A stretch of DNA of 64,000 nucleotides from Sphingopyxis sp. L1A2A (GCF_005502465.1 NZ_SCOT01000013.1:26015-90014); one strand, 5' to 3'; positions 1 through 9,048 are shown, numbered from the stretch's first letter. Numbers and translations are program-made. Notes: generated from the sequence alone by a model not told the origin.

Positions 1-70
1 CCTTCTTGTTCTGCGCGGCCTGAATCTTCTTCATCTTGGCATTATGCTCGGCGTCGGTGCGGGCTTTCAT
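1..70 (-). CDS. cobO: corrinoid adenosyltransferase (CobO/BtuR-like), N-terminal 23 residues only
   Basis: Only the 5' end is in the window; the gene runs off the left edge. The visible N-terminus (MKARTDAEHNAKMKK, then IQAAQNKK) is a charged helix like the leader of CobO/BtuR ATP:cob(I)alamin adenosyltransferases, whose P-loop domain would lie outside. Its ATG shares one base with the btuB stop codon (TGATG), so translation is probably coupled. That coupling to a B12 receptor behind a cobalamin riboswitch is the main support for the name, since the visible sequence alone is too short to prove it. The enzyme would convert imported corrinoid to adenosylcobalamin in the cytoplasm. Confidence 0.6.
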   Translation of the reverse strand, partial: MKARTDAEHNAKMKKIQAAQNKK

Positions 71-1926
71 CAGAAACTCACCCGCACACCACCATAGGCG
101 GCGCGGCCATAGGTACCAAAGCCCGCGGCGGTCGCATAATCGGCATCGAACAGATTGTCGACGCGGCCGTAAAGTTCGAGATTTTGCCCGATCGGCAGCG
201 AAGCGCGGACGCCCGCGAGCGCATAGCCGTCGAGCCGCACGCTGTTTGCTGCGTTGTCGAAACTGTCGCCGACCAGCGTGACCGTCGCGCCGGTCGACAG
301 CCCGAACGACCAGTCATAATCGGCCGACAGGCTGACGGCATGTTCGGCGCGGCGCGGCAGGCGCTTGCCATCGAATAGCGGGCGGCCCGAGCGGTCGCGG
401 GCATCGATGTAGCTGTAGGATGCGGTGACATTGAGCGCATCGACGGGGCGCAGCGCCAATGTCGCCTCGACACCTTTGGCGCGGGTGCGGTCGATATTGC
501 CATAGGTGAAGGTGGCGTTGTCGAAATTGATCTGGTCCGTGGTGTTGCGCAGGAACGCGGTGAGCGAGATCGTCGCGCGGCCGTCGGCCAGGCTCTGATC
601 GACGCCAACGTCATAGCTTTTCGAGCGTTCGGGGCGCAGCGCGGCATTGCCGCTGAACGCATCGTAAAGCTGGTAGAGCGAGGGCGCCTTGAAGCCTTCG
701 CCATAGCTGAGGCGGATATTGGTCGCGCCGTCGTTGGGCGAATAATTCGCATTGGCGCCAAGCGTCGTCGCGCCGCCGAACTGGCTGTGGTCGTCGTGGC
801 GGATCCCGCCGGTCAGCGACAGCCCGGTCAGCGGCTGGACGATGCCCAGCGCATAGACGCTGTCGACATTGGCGCGCTGGCTGTCGGTCGATCCAAAGCC
901 GAAAAAGTCATAATCGGGGCGCTCATGCTCATAGCCGAAGATCAGCTTGGCGCGCGCGCTCGGCGCGACGACGCCCTGATATTCGAAGCGCAAATTGGTA
1001 CCCGAATAGCCATAGTCGGGTGCGGTGCCGCGCACGAAATAATAGTCGCGGTCGTTCTGCAACCAGGTCACCGCAGCGCGGCTGGTAAAGCGCCCGTCTA
1101 ACAGCCCCAGGTTCAGCCCCGCATAACCGACATATTGGTCGAGCTTTGCGACATCAGGGCTGTCGGCGGGCGCACCGAAGAAGCTGTCATAATCGAGGTC
1201 GGCGTTGATATAATAGCCGCGCAGGTCGAGGCTCAGCGCGTCGCTGAACGCCACCTTCAACCGCGCGTTGCCCGCGAAATTTTTGTAGCCGTCCCGCTCG
1301 GTGCCCACCGCCGCCGACGAAATGCCGTCGGTGCGGAAATAAGCGCCGCCGATCTCACCCGACACGCGCCCGGCGGTGCCTGACACGTCGGCCCTGGCAC
1401 TGAGCGTATCGCTATAACCGTAGTCGGCCGAGGCGCTCGCGGCAAAGCCCGCGGCGGGGGGCGCGGTCATCAGGCTGACGACGCCGCCGATCGCCTGGCT
1501 GCCATGCACCACCGAGTTCGACCCGCGCAGCACCTCGATCCGGCTGATATTGCCGGTCAGCAGATGACCGAAATCATAGCCGTCGCCGATCCCGCTCGGA
1601 TCATTGACCTTCACCCCGTCGATCAGCACCAACGTCTGCGTCGTTTCGGCGCCGCGCAGCGACACCCCGGCGACCGATCCGGTGCTGCCGGTGCGGTTGA
1701 AGCGCACCCCGGGGGTGGTGGCGAGCAGGTCGACGATATCGACCGACTGGCGCCGTTCGATCGCTCCGGCATCGATGACGGTGATCGCTTGCCCGACCTC
1801 GTCGCGCGGCTGTGCGATGCCCGATGCGGTGACGACGATGTCGTCAGCGGGTGTGCTGTCGGTGGTTTGCGCAACAGCGGGTGCCGCCGCCAATGCGATC
1901 AAGGAAATGCTTATGGACTTCAACAT
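70..1926 (-). CDS. btuB: TonB-dependent vitamin B12 receptor BtuB
   Basis: Outer-membrane TonB-dependent receptor for cobalamin, 618 residues, close to the 614 of E. coli BtuB. The chosen start gives a clean signal peptide (MLKSISISLIALAAAPAVAQ), followed by a TonB-box-like DDIVVTASG, a plug domain with the typical VLRGSNSVVHGSQAIGGVV stretch, a beta-barrel rich in alternating aromatic strands, and a terminal Phe. An in-frame extension of 35 residues upstream would destroy the signal peptide and is rejected. The gene lies about 180 nt downstream of a cobalamin riboswitch, which fixes the substrate far better than receptor sequence alone. It is followed by a coupled adenosyltransferase gene. 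High cobalamin should lower expression. Confidence 0.93.
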   Translation of the reverse strand: MLKSISISLIALAAAPAVAQTTDSTPADDIVVTASGIAQPRDEVGQAITVIDAGAIERRQSVDIVDLLATTPGVRFNRTGSTGSVAGVSLRGAETTQTLVLIDGVKVNDPSGIGDGYDFGHLLTGNISRIEVLRGSNSVVHGSQAIGGVVSLMTAPPAAGFAASASADYGYSDTLSARADVSGTAGRVSGEIGGAYFRTDGISSAAVGTERDGYKNFAGNARLKVAFSDALSLDLRGYYINADLDYDSFFGAPADSPDVAKLDQYVGYAGLNLGLLDGRFTSRAAVTWLQNDRDYYFVRGTAPDYGYSGTNLRFEYQGVVAPSARAKLIFGYEHERPDYDFFGFGSTDSQRANVDSVYALGIVQPLTGLSLTGGIRHDDHSQFGGATTLGANANYSPNDGATNIRLSYGEGFKAPSLYQLYDAFSGNAALRPERSKSYDVGVDQSLADGRATISLTAFLRNTTDQINFDNATFTYGNIDRTRAKGVEATLALRPVDALNVTASYSYIDARDRSGRPLFDGKRLPRRAEHAVSLSADYDWSFGLSTGATVTLVGDSFDNAANSVRLDGYALAGVRASLPIGQNLELYGRVDNLFDADYATAAGFGTYGRAAYGGVRVSF

Positions 1927-2109
1927 GGGAGACCCCCGCACGCCGGCAACGAAGGCGGGAGCCTGCCGAAACGCGCGCGCGATCGACCGATGTCCGGGCA
2001 CAGGCGGCGAACATGCCTGCGGCCCCGACACCGAAGCGGCTCCAGCCGCTTGGTCGTCGCTCGACGGATGCGTCCGTGCCGCGGCCTTTCCCTGGGCTTT
2101 GGCAGTGAG

Positions 2110-2306
2110 CGACCCACGCCGGCAGGTCTCCTGGCTCGCGGGTCAGGGCTTGATGCACGCCTTCCCAGGTTGCCCCAGTGGCTGTCCGGATCGAAACCCG
2201 AACGGTGCATCGCGCTCGCCGCTTACAGTTGCAGGGACAGCCTCGGCTTCGGGGGTTCAGGACGAACCCCTTCACCGCGTTCCCATTTTAAGCCCTTTCG
2301 GGCACC
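2110..2306 (-). promoter_or_regulatory. cobalamin (B12) riboswitch upstream of btuB
   Basis: Read on the minus strand, the leader holds the conserved elements of the B12 aptamer in the right order: GGTGCC at 2306-2301, the CAACTGTAAGCGG core near 2231-2219, GCCACTG at 2182-2176, GGGAAGGC just after it, and the B12 box GAGCCAGGAGACCTGCC at 2137-2121. About 180 nt of leader separate the aptamer from the btuB ATG. A perfect hairpin, AGCGGCTCCAGCCGCT (2035-2050), lies in that leader but has no following U-run, so control by ribosome access or Rho is as likely as intrinsic termination. The aptamer is clear; the expression platform is not. Confidence 0.95.
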
Positions 2307-2376
2307 GGCGCGATCTGCGCGGGGTGAACCCCGCACGCGCCGCCCATAGCGGAATGGCGGCTTTGCGCAATCGGGT

Positions 2377-3543
2377 TTATTGGCGCTCGACGATCATCGC
2401 CGCCCCGACTCCCATCGCGCCGGTGAGCACGACGAGGCCATATCGGCCTTCGCACGCGTCGAGCGCGTCGAGCAGGGTGGATGTCAGGATCGCGCCGCTA
2501 GCCCCCATCGGATGCCCCTTCGCCAGATGCCCGCCGCTCACATTGACGCGCGCCGGATCGGCATTGCGGTCGCGATGGAATTTGGCGATGGTGACGGCAA
2601 AGGCTTCCATGAACTCGATGCGGTCGATGTCGGCGAGGGTCAGGCCAGCGCGGGCAAGCACCTTGTCCATCGCCGCGAACCCGGCGGTCAGCGATGCGGC
2701 CGGATCGCCGCCGCTTTCGGCAAAGGCAACGATGCGGGCGCGGGGGGCGGGGCCAAGTCTTTCGCCGCCGACCAGCGCAAGCCCTGCACCATCGCAGATC
2801 GGCGGAGCGTGCGCGATGCTGTGGAGCGGCTCGAACGTCTCGCCCTCAAGCGCGTCGGCATATTGCTGCTGCAATTCGCCAAATGCGGGCGGTGCGGCGG
2901 CGAGCGATTTCGCCGTGGTTTGCGGACGGATGCACTCCTCGCCGGTCAGCGGTCCGGTGGCGATCCGCGACTGCTGGAGCGCGGTGTCGCTGTCGGTTGC
3001 CGCGGCCTTTTGCTGCGAAGCGAGCGCCAAGGCGTCGAGGCCGGCGCGGGTGATGCCTTCGGCATTCGCGAGCCGGTCGGCGGCGAGCACCGGCGGGACG
3101 AAGCGGGCGCGCGGCGGCAAGCTGTCGTCAGTGTAAAAGGCTGCGCGGTCGCTCAGGAAGGGGGTCGCGCTCATCGACTCGACCCCGCCGGCGAGGACGC
3201 AATGGGCTTCGCCGCTCGCAACCTTCGCGACCGCCTGACCGATCGCCGACAGCCCCGACGCGCAATAATTGTTGATGCTGTGCGCTGCCGTGGTGTCCGG
3301 CAGTCCCGCGTAGAGCTTCGCCAGCATCGCTATATGCCCGCCCTGCGCGCCGACTTGGGTGACACAGCCGAGCAATAGGGCGTCGGGATTGCGCGCGACA
3401 TCGCCGCACCGCGTCGCCAGCGCGACCGTCTGCTGGCGCACCAGTTCCTGCGGGCTCAGCCCGGCGAGTCCGCCGTCGGGCCGCGCCTTGCCGCGCGGGG
3501 TGCGGACCGCGTCATACAGATAGACGTTCAACCGATCAGACAC
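2377..3543 (-). CDS. thiolase-family acetyl-CoA acyltransferase, atypical active site
   Basis: Thiolase fold, 388 residues. The GTG start lies inside the stop region of the upstream thiolase gene (GTGTCTGA), so the two genes overlap by 8 bases. The N-terminus LYDAVRTPRGK and the nucleophile loop NNYCASGLSA (Cys94) are typical, as is the GHPMGASG loop (His344). Two family hallmarks are changed: the NEAF motif reads MEAF (Met312), and the C-terminal catalytic Cys loop reads LTGAMGVGAAM (373-383) with no Cys. It may therefore be impaired as a normal thiolase, or use a different chemistry on the acyl-CoA made by the neighbouring ligase. It is the last gene of the five-gene operon. Confidence 0.8.
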   Translation of the reverse strand: MSDRLNVYLYDAVRTPRGKARPDGGLAGLSPQELVRQQTVALATRCGDVARNPDALLLGCVTQVGAQGGHIAMLAKLYAGLPDTTAAHSINNYCASGLSAIGQAVAKVASGEAHCVLAGGVESMSATPFLSDRAAFYTDDSLPPRARFVPPVLAADRLANAEGITRAGLDALALASQQKAAATDSDTALQQSRIATGPLTGEECIRPQTTAKSLAAAPPAFGELQQQYADALEGETFEPLHSIAHAPPICDGAGLALVGGERLGPAPRARIVAFAESGGDPAASLTAGFAAMDKVLARAGLTLADIDRIEFMEAFAVTIAKFHRDRNADPARVNVSGGHLAKGHPMGASGAILTSTLLDALDACEGRYGLVVLTGAMGVGAAMIVERQ

Positions 3544-4765
3544 CGACGACGAAGCTGACCGCGGTCGTCGCGCTGCCGCCGACATTGAACGTCGCGAAAT
3601 TCTTCGCGCCCTCGACCTGATAGTCGCCCGCGTTTCCGGTGACCTGCCGCCAGCTGTCGAGCATCATCCGCACCCCCGTCGCCCCGACCGGATGGCCCAG
3701 CCCGATCAGCCCGCCCGACGGGTTGACCGGCAGCTTGCCACCGAGCGCAATCGTGCCGTCCTCGACCGCGCGCCAGCTTTCGCCCGGCGGGGTGATCCCG
3801 AAATGGTCGATCGCCATATATTCGGTGATCGAGAAACAGTCATGCACTTCTACCCCGTCGCACGCATAGACATCGGGCATCTCGGCGCGGCGCAGCGCAT
3901 CCATCATCGCCTTGCGCACGCTCGGGAACACATAGGGCTCTCCGCGGCTGCCCGCGACCTTGGTCGAATAGAGGAGGGGGGCGGTCGAATGGCCCCAGCC
4001 CTTGATGCGAGGGATAGTGTCGATCGAAATCCCGCGCCGTTTGGCGTAAGCCTCGGCAACCCCGCGCGAGGCGAGGAAGATCGCCGCCGCGCCGTCGGTG
4101 ACCTGCCCGCAATCGGATTTGCGAAGCGAGCCTTCGATCAGCGGATTGACCTCGTCATTCTCGCCGAGGTGATCGTCGGTCACCGCCCAGCCGCGCGTTT
4201 GCGAGTTCGGGTTCTTTTTGGCATTGGCGAAATTATTCGCCGAAATGCCGCGCAGATGCGCGCGGTCGAGCCCGAAGCGCTCGTGATATTCCTCGGCAAC
4301 GCGCGCAAACATCCATGGCCACAGGTAGCGCGCCTCCTGCGCCTCGCGTCCGGCCCAAGCCGCGGCGCCGAGATATTCGGCGGCGCGCTGGCCGGGGACG
4401 TTGCGCATCAATTCGATGCCGAGCACCAGCGCGAGGCCGTAGCGCTCGGCCTCGATCTCGGCGGCGGCGGCGAGGATTGCGATGCTGCCTGACGCGCAAG
4501 CGGCCTCGTGCCGCGACGCGGGGATACCCGCGAGGTCGGGGTCGACGTGGCCGAAGAACCCGCCGAGCTGGCCTTGCCCCGCAAACAGTTCGCCGACGAA
4601 ATTGCCCACATGCGCGGTTTCGACCTCTTTGGGTTCGATCCCCGTCGCGGCGAAGGCCGCCTCGGCGACGTCGCGGAACAGCTCGAACAAACCGCCGCCT
4701 TCGCGTTCCATGTTGCGTGCAAAATCGCTCTGCGCGCCGCCGAGGATGAAGACGTCTTTCGCCAT
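3536..4765 (-). CDS. SCP-x-type thiolase / acetyl-CoA acetyltransferase
   Basis: 409-residue thiolase of the SCP-x branch, which cleaves or transfers acyl groups on bulky 3-oxoacyl-CoA substrates such as sterol or terpenoid side chains. Visible motifs are RHEAACASGS with nucleophile Cys90, VEVHDCFSITEYMA carrying the second Cys of this branch, GLIGLGHPVGATG, and the C-terminal NVGGSATTAVS. The ATG follows the stop of the acyl-CoA ligase gene by one base (TGACATG), and the 3' end overlaps the next thiolase gene. A start nine codons earlier is possible, but the spacing and the family N-terminus MAKDVFILGG favour this one. It probably acts after the ligase and the oxygenase in one pathway. Confidence 0.85.
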   Translation of the reverse strand: MAKDVFILGGAQSDFARNMEREGGGLFELFRDVAEAAFAATGIEPKEVETAHVGNFVGELFAGQGQLGGFFGHVDPDLAGIPASRHEAACASGSIAILAAAAEIEAERYGLALVLGIELMRNVPGQRAAEYLGAAAWAGREAQEARYLWPWMFARVAEEYHERFGLDRAHLRGISANNFANAKKNPNSQTRGWAVTDDHLGENDEVNPLIEGSLRKSDCGQVTDGAAAIFLASRGVAEAYAKRRGISIDTIPRIKGWGHSTAPLLYSTKVAGSRGEPYVFPSVRKAMMDALRRAEMPDVYACDGVEVHDCFSITEYMAIDHFGITPPGESWRAVEDGTIALGGKLPVNPSGGLIGLGHPVGATGVRMMLDSWRQVTGNAGDYQVEGAKNFATFNVGGSATTAVSFVVGV

Positions 4766-4766
4766 G

Positions 4767-6464
4767 TCAGGCTTCCTTTTCCAAAGTCGCAAGCGCCAGT
4801 TCGCGCACTTCGCTACGCATCACCTTGTTGGTGACGTTGCGCGGCAAAGCGTCGAAGCGGAACAGGCGTTCGGGCAGTTTGAACACCGCCAGATCATGCC
4901 CGCGCAGATAGTCGGCGACCTCGGGCAAGCCGACGTCGTCGGCGCCGCGCGGGACATAGGCGAGGCCGATGCGCTCGCCCATCGTCGGGTCGGGCAGGGA
5001 GAAGACGCAGGCCTCGGCAAGCAACGGATGCCCGCCGAGCAACTGGTCGATTTCCTCGGGCGAGATATTCACCCCGCCGCGGATGATCAGATCTTTGCAG
5101 CGTCCGACGAAGCGATAGAAATCGCCGCCCTCGGCGATCTCGAACAGGTCGCCGGTGCGGAACCAGCCGTCGTCGGTAAACGCGGCGGCGGTCTGTTCGG
5201 GGGCGTTGTGATAGCCCTCGAACAGCGTTGGCCCGCGGATCTGTAATTCGCCCGAGACGCCATCGACCTCGATCGGATCGCCGCCGCCGGGCGACACCAG
5301 GCGGCTTTCGATATTGGGGGCGCGGCCCTCGCCATAGGGGCGCTGATAGATGCCGCGCCGCGGGAAGAGGCTCGCGCGCTTGTCGGGGTCGGGCATGTCG
5401 CCCTCGCCGGTGATGAAGCTCATCCCCTCGTTCGACCCGAAGACATTGACGATGATGATCCCGAGCTTTTCCTGAAACCCGCGCACCATCGCGGGCGCAA
5501 GCGGCGCCGAACCCGAGGCGATGACGCGCAGGCTCGACAGGTCGACCGACGCGAGCAAAGCCTCATTCTGCAACAGCATGTTGAGCACCGCGGGCGGTGC
5601 GATGGTCAGGCTCGGGCGCTCGGTGGCGATCTGCTTCAAGTAAATGCCGGGATCGAACGGATGGTGCAGCACCATCGTCCCCGCGCTGGTCAGCCAGCAC
5701 ATGGTGATGCCACCAATGCTCGCCATATTGATGAGCGGGAAGGGGTTGAGCAGCACGTCGCCCGGCCCGACCTTCATCGCTTCGTAACCCGCGGCGGCGA
5801 CGGCGATCCAGTGATTGTGGCTGCGCGGCACGCCCTTGGGCACGCCGGTGGTGCCCGAGGTCCAGCAGATGGTGAAAATGTCGTCGGCGTCGACCGGATT
5901 CGCGGCGACATGCTCAGCGAGGGCGTCGGCGTCGGCGTCGCCGTTTGCGGTCGACAGATCGAGCGCGCCCACGGGTGGGTTCGGGCCGAAGGTCATCAGC
6001 TGGATGCCATCTAGCAACGGCGCTGCAACGCCAACATGGTCGCAGCCCTTTACCTGCGTCGCGCAGGCGAAAGCCTTGGGCTCGACCACGCCGATCATGC
6101 CTTTCAGCTCGTGGCTGCGATATTGCACCGCCGCGGGGCTGACGATCGCGCCGATCTTTGCGGCAGCGAAATAGAGCGCGACGAATTCGCTGATGTTCGG
6201 AAGCTGCACGAGCAGCACATCGTCCTTGCCGATCCCCGCCGTAACGAGCGCGCCCGCGAGCCGGTCGATCTCCGCCGCCAGCTCGGCATAATCCAGCCGC
6301 TGCGGCTCGCCGAACGCGAAGTCGCTGCGGTTCGGCGCATCGACCAAAGCGAGCCGCTCGGGATGCGCCACTGCATTGGCCGCGAACAGGTCGGCAAAGG
6401 TCTCGTCGCCCCACCAGCCGCTTTCCCTGTGCTGTTGCCGTTTATCCTCTCCCGCGGCGATCAT
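4767..6464 (-). CDS. AMP-forming acyl-CoA ligase
   Basis: Adenylate-forming enzyme of 565 residues that would activate a carboxylic acid with ATP and CoA. The phosphate-binding loop TSGTTGVPKG is at 202-211. The A5-type VFGSNEG loop, the hinge region DGWFRTGD, the VGRCKDLIIRGGVNISPEEI stretch and the C-terminal NKVMR with its conserved Lys follow in the expected order. The acid substrate cannot be read from sequence. The start sits two bases after the stop of the carotenoid-oxygenase gene, and the end is one base before the thiolase gene. The operon context suggests it activates an acid derived from the oxygenase product, for example after aldehyde oxidation elsewhere. Confidence 0.88.
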   Translation of the reverse strand: MIAAGEDKRQQHRESGWWGDETFADLFAANAVAHPERLALVDAPNRSDFAFGEPQRLDYAELAAEIDRLAGALVTAGIGKDDVLLVQLPNISEFVALYFAAAKIGAIVSPAAVQYRSHELKGMIGVVEPKAFACATQVKGCDHVGVAAPLLDGIQLMTFGPNPPVGALDLSTANGDADADALAEHVAANPVDADDIFTICWTSGTTGVPKGVPRSHNHWIAVAAAGYEAMKVGPGDVLLNPFPLINMASIGGITMCWLTSAGTMVLHHPFDPGIYLKQIATERPSLTIAPPAVLNMLLQNEALLASVDLSSLRVIASGSAPLAPAMVRGFQEKLGIIIVNVFGSNEGMSFITGEGDMPDPDKRASLFPRRGIYQRPYGEGRAPNIESRLVSPGGGDPIEVDGVSGELQIRGPTLFEGYHNAPEQTAAAFTDDGWFRTGDLFEIAEGGDFYRFVGRCKDLIIRGGVNISPEEIDQLLGGHPLLAEACVFSLPDPTMGERIGLAYVPRGADDVGLPEVADYLRGHDLAVFKLPERLFRFDALPRNVTNKVMRSEVRELALATLEKEA

Positions 6465-6466
6465 CG

Positions 6467-7963
6467 TCAGGCCGCCAGCACGCTGTTGTCGCCCATCCCG
6501 ATATCGTCGCCGCTCGCCCAGACGGTGTGGGTACCCGAGCAGATGCGTTCGGGCAGGATGATCCGGCACACCGGCCCCGCGGCGATATTCTTCGCGTCGA
6601 TCAAGACACATTCGGAGCGATCGGTTTCGAGGTCGGCGATGAAGGAGACGAGATAGCCATCGTCCTCGTCCCTGGCATCGATGCGCGGCGCAAAGGGCGC
6701 TTCGCTGCCGAAGCGGCCGGGGCCGAATTCATATTCTTCGCTCGTGCGGTTTTCGAGGTCGTGCTTGACCAGTCCGCGGAACAGAAACCAGCCCGGCTCG
6801 GGGATCGCGCTATAGGCGTAGCGGTACGGCTTGCCCGCATAGCGGTGGTTGAACATGCCGAATTCGAGATCGCGGTCGTCGAGCCGTTCTTCGACCGTCT
6901 CGCCGGTCTTGAGGTTGAAGCGCCAGCGATGGAGCCGCGGCTTGAGCAATCCCTGATCGAGATAGGCCATCATCCGCTCCAAGCCGTCGGGGGCATTGGG
7001 ATAGGATTTCGGCATCGGCTCTTCCTGATAATAGCCGTCGAGGATGATCTCGTCGCCTTCCTCCCACGCGTTGAGCCAGTGCAGCGTATAGGTCGGCTCG
7101 GCCGTAAACCAGCGGATGTCCTCGGGCTGGCCGTGGCGCGGAATGATCGCGAAGCGCGTCTTTTCGTCGGGATGGAATTGCACGACGTGCAGGTTCCGCT
7201 CAAGCAGCTCCTCGTTCCAATAGAGCGGCATGTCGTTGAGGATCGTGTAATTTTCGGTGAACGCCATGTCGTGCGGCAGGCGCGGTCCGGGCAGCGGTAC
7301 CGGGATATAATGTTTGAGCTTATTGTCGGCGCCGACGACGCCATAATGCATATAGGGCGCGTGCTTCGAATAGTTGAAGAACATCAGCTCGCCGGTCGCC
7401 AGGTCGACTTTGCAATGCGCCGAAATGCCGTCGAGCGGCACCCAGGCTTCGGTGCCATGCTGCTCCAGCGTGAACGGGTCGAGCCGGTACGCCTCGCCGC
7501 ATTGGTAGAAGGTCGAGATGATCTTGCCCGCATGGATCGCGACGTCGGTCGAGGATGAATCCTTGAGCCACTCCTGCGCCCCCCAGCCGTGCCGCGTCGA
7601 CTTGTGCGGCGGCTCCATCAGCCCGGCCCACAGCGAGCGACCGGCTTCCTTCTCGGCCGCAAAGCCCTTGGTGCGGACGAAGCGGCTGCGATAGCTGGCG
7701 CGGCCATCCTTGAACGAGATGGCGTGGATGAAACCGTCGCCGTCGAAGGGGTGATAGCGGCCGATCGGCTCGTGAATCTGGTTCTCGCCGGTGCGGACAT
7801 AGACCCCGTCGATGTCGGTCGGGATGTTGCCGATCACCTCGGCATCGCCATTGGCGAAGATCGCGTTCCACTCGTTATAGGTGGGCCGCCACGCGCCCTG
7901 CATATAGGGGTGGTCGTTCGGCTGGATCGTGGTCTCGATCGTCTCGACAAGCTGGGCGGTCAT
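6467..7963 (-). CDS. carotenoid-cleavage oxygenase family protein (CCO/RPE65/lignostilbene dioxygenase)
   Basis: 498-residue non-haem iron dioxygenase of the seven-bladed-propeller family that splits alkene double bonds in carotenoids, apocarotenoids or stilbenes. The four iron-ligand histidines fall in the expected contexts: His183 (SAHCKVD), His231 (LPHDMAF), His295 (LHWLNAWEEG) and His479 (SGTHTVW). There is no signal peptide, so it is cytoplasmic. Its first four bases overlap the end of the nitronate-monooxygenase-like gene (ATGA). It is followed by an acyl-CoA ligase and thiolases, which fits cleavage of an imported hydrophobic compound and breakdown of the fragments. Sequence does not separate carotenoid from lignostilbene activity. 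Confidence 0.88.
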   Translation of the reverse strand: MTAQLVETIETTIQPNDHPYMQGAWRPTYNEWNAIFANGDAEVIGNIPTDIDGVYVRTGENQIHEPIGRYHPFDGDGFIHAISFKDGRASYRSRFVRTKGFAAEKEAGRSLWAGLMEPPHKSTRHGWGAQEWLKDSSSTDVAIHAGKIISTFYQCGEAYRLDPFTLEQHGTEAWVPLDGISAHCKVDLATGELMFFNYSKHAPYMHYGVVGADNKLKHYIPVPLPGPRLPHDMAFTENYTILNDMPLYWNEELLERNLHVVQFHPDEKTRFAIIPRHGQPEDIRWFTAEPTYTLHWLNAWEEGDEIILDGYYQEEPMPKSYPNAPDGLERMMAYLDQGLLKPRLHRWRFNLKTGETVEERLDDRDLEFGMFNHRYAGKPYRYAYSAIPEPGWFLFRGLVKHDLENRTSEEYEFGPGRFGSEAPFAPRIDARDEDDGYLVSFIADLETDRSECVLIDAKNIAAGPVCRIILPERICSGTHTVWASGDDIGMGDNSVLAA

Positions 7964-8928
7964 GCAGGGACTCCTTCGGCAACGGCAAAGCGCGGCCTTG
8001 CGGCGGCGGCATCATATTCGGAAACCAGGCGGTCGACGATCGCCGCCACCGGCTCGACGCCGCGCACCGCGCCGACGCCTTGCCCGGCGGACCAGACATT
8101 CTTCCACGCCTTGGCATCGTCCTGCGCGTCCGAGAAGTTCGGGCGCTTGTCCTCGGGCATGTTCGCGGGGTCATATCCGGCGTCGATCAGGCTGGGCTTC
8201 AGCCAGTTGGCGGTCACCCCGGTAATTCCCTTCGACGGCACGATATCCTCGGCCCCCGCCGCGACGATCATGTCCTTGTAGCCCGGCACCGCCATGCTTT
8301 CGGCGCAGGCGATCAGCGAGGTGCCGAGATAGGCAAAGTCAGCGCCCAAAATCTCTGCCGCGCGCACCGCATGCCCGGTTGAGATCGCCCCGCCGAGCAC
8401 CAGCGGCCCGTCCCAGAACTGGCGCACCTCCTCGACGAATGCGAAGCCCGCGGTCGCGCCGGTATGCCCGCCCGCGCCCGCGGCGACGAGCACGAGGCCA
8501 TCGACCCCGGCGGCGGCAGCCTTGCGCGCAAAGCCGACCGAATTGACATCGGCAAACACCAGTCCGCCATAGGCCTGGATTTCCTCGACCACCCGCGCCG
8601 GGCTGCCGAGCGCGGTGATGACCAGCGGCACCTTGTGGCGCACGACGCAGGCGAGGTCTTCGGGCAACCGGCTGTTCGACGGATGGACGACCAGATTGAC
8701 CGCCCATGCCGCGGCGTCGGGATCGTGCGACAGCGCCGCATCGATTCGGCTGACCCAATCCTCGAGGTCGGCTGAGGTCCGCGCGTTGGGGGCAGGGAAG
8801 CTGCCGATCATCCCGGCGCGCGACGCGGCGATCACCATCTCCGGTCCCGAGACAAGGAACATCGGCGCGGCGATTGCGGGCAGGCGCAAATTGCGCGTCA
8901 GCGCGGGGGGAAGGCCGTTTTGCGGCAC
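7960..8928 (-). CDS. nitronate monooxygenase-like FMN enzyme (2-nitropropane dioxygenase family)
   Basis: 322-residue TIM-barrel flavoprotein. The FMN-binding stretches are recognisable: LPAIAAPMFLVSGPEM at the start, GVDGLVLVAAGAGGHTG, and LGGAISTGHAV with GADFAYLGTSLIA. Family members oxidise nitronates, but many homologues in degradation clusters act as enoyl reductases or unidentified FMN oxidoreductases, so the substrate is open. It is the first gene of the five-gene minus-strand operon and diverges from the TonB-receptor gene across a 120-bp control region. It overlaps the carotenoid-oxygenase start by four bases. Confidence 0.83.
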   Translation of the reverse strand: MPQNGLPPALTRNLRLPAIAAPMFLVSGPEMVIAASRAGMIGSFPAPNARTSADLEDWVSRIDAALSHDPDAAAWAVNLVVHPSNSRLPEDLACVVRHKVPLVITALGSPARVVEEIQAYGGLVFADVNSVGFARKAAAAGVDGLVLVAAGAGGHTGATAGFAFVEEVRQFWDGPLVLGGAISTGHAVRAAEILGADFAYLGTSLIACAESMAVPGYKDMIVAAGAEDIVPSKGITGVTANWLKPSLIDAGYDPANMPEDKRPNFSDAQDDAKAWKNVWSAGQGVGAVRGVEPVAAIVDRLVSEYDAAAARPRFAVAEGVPA

Positions 8929-9048
8929 CGTTGTCCTCTCTCAAATTATCTGACTTGCATAACGATACTTAAAGCCGTTATGAGTCGCAAGGCAAGAAAA
9001 ACATCGCGGGCGGCGGTCGCCAAGACGATGGTGCGTGGGAGGATCCTA
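8929..9048. promoter_or_regulatory. divergent control region with a 7-bp-arm inverted repeat
   Basis: This AT-richer gap separates the oxygenase operon (minus) from the TonB-receptor gene (plus). It contains the inverted repeat CATAACG (8958-8964) and CGTTATG (8976-8982), with an 11-bp spacer. That suits a dimeric winged-helix regulator, and the HxlR-type gene downstream of the receptor is the obvious candidate. A strong ribosome-binding site, GGGAGG (9037-9042), precedes the receptor ATG at 9049. No confident -35/-10 pair was identified. Confidence 0.5.

Noticed and set aside
2317..2361. Two GC-rich hairpins between the thiolase stop and the riboswitch, considered as a terminator
   Set aside because: No T-run follows on either strand, so an intrinsic terminator cannot be claimed.
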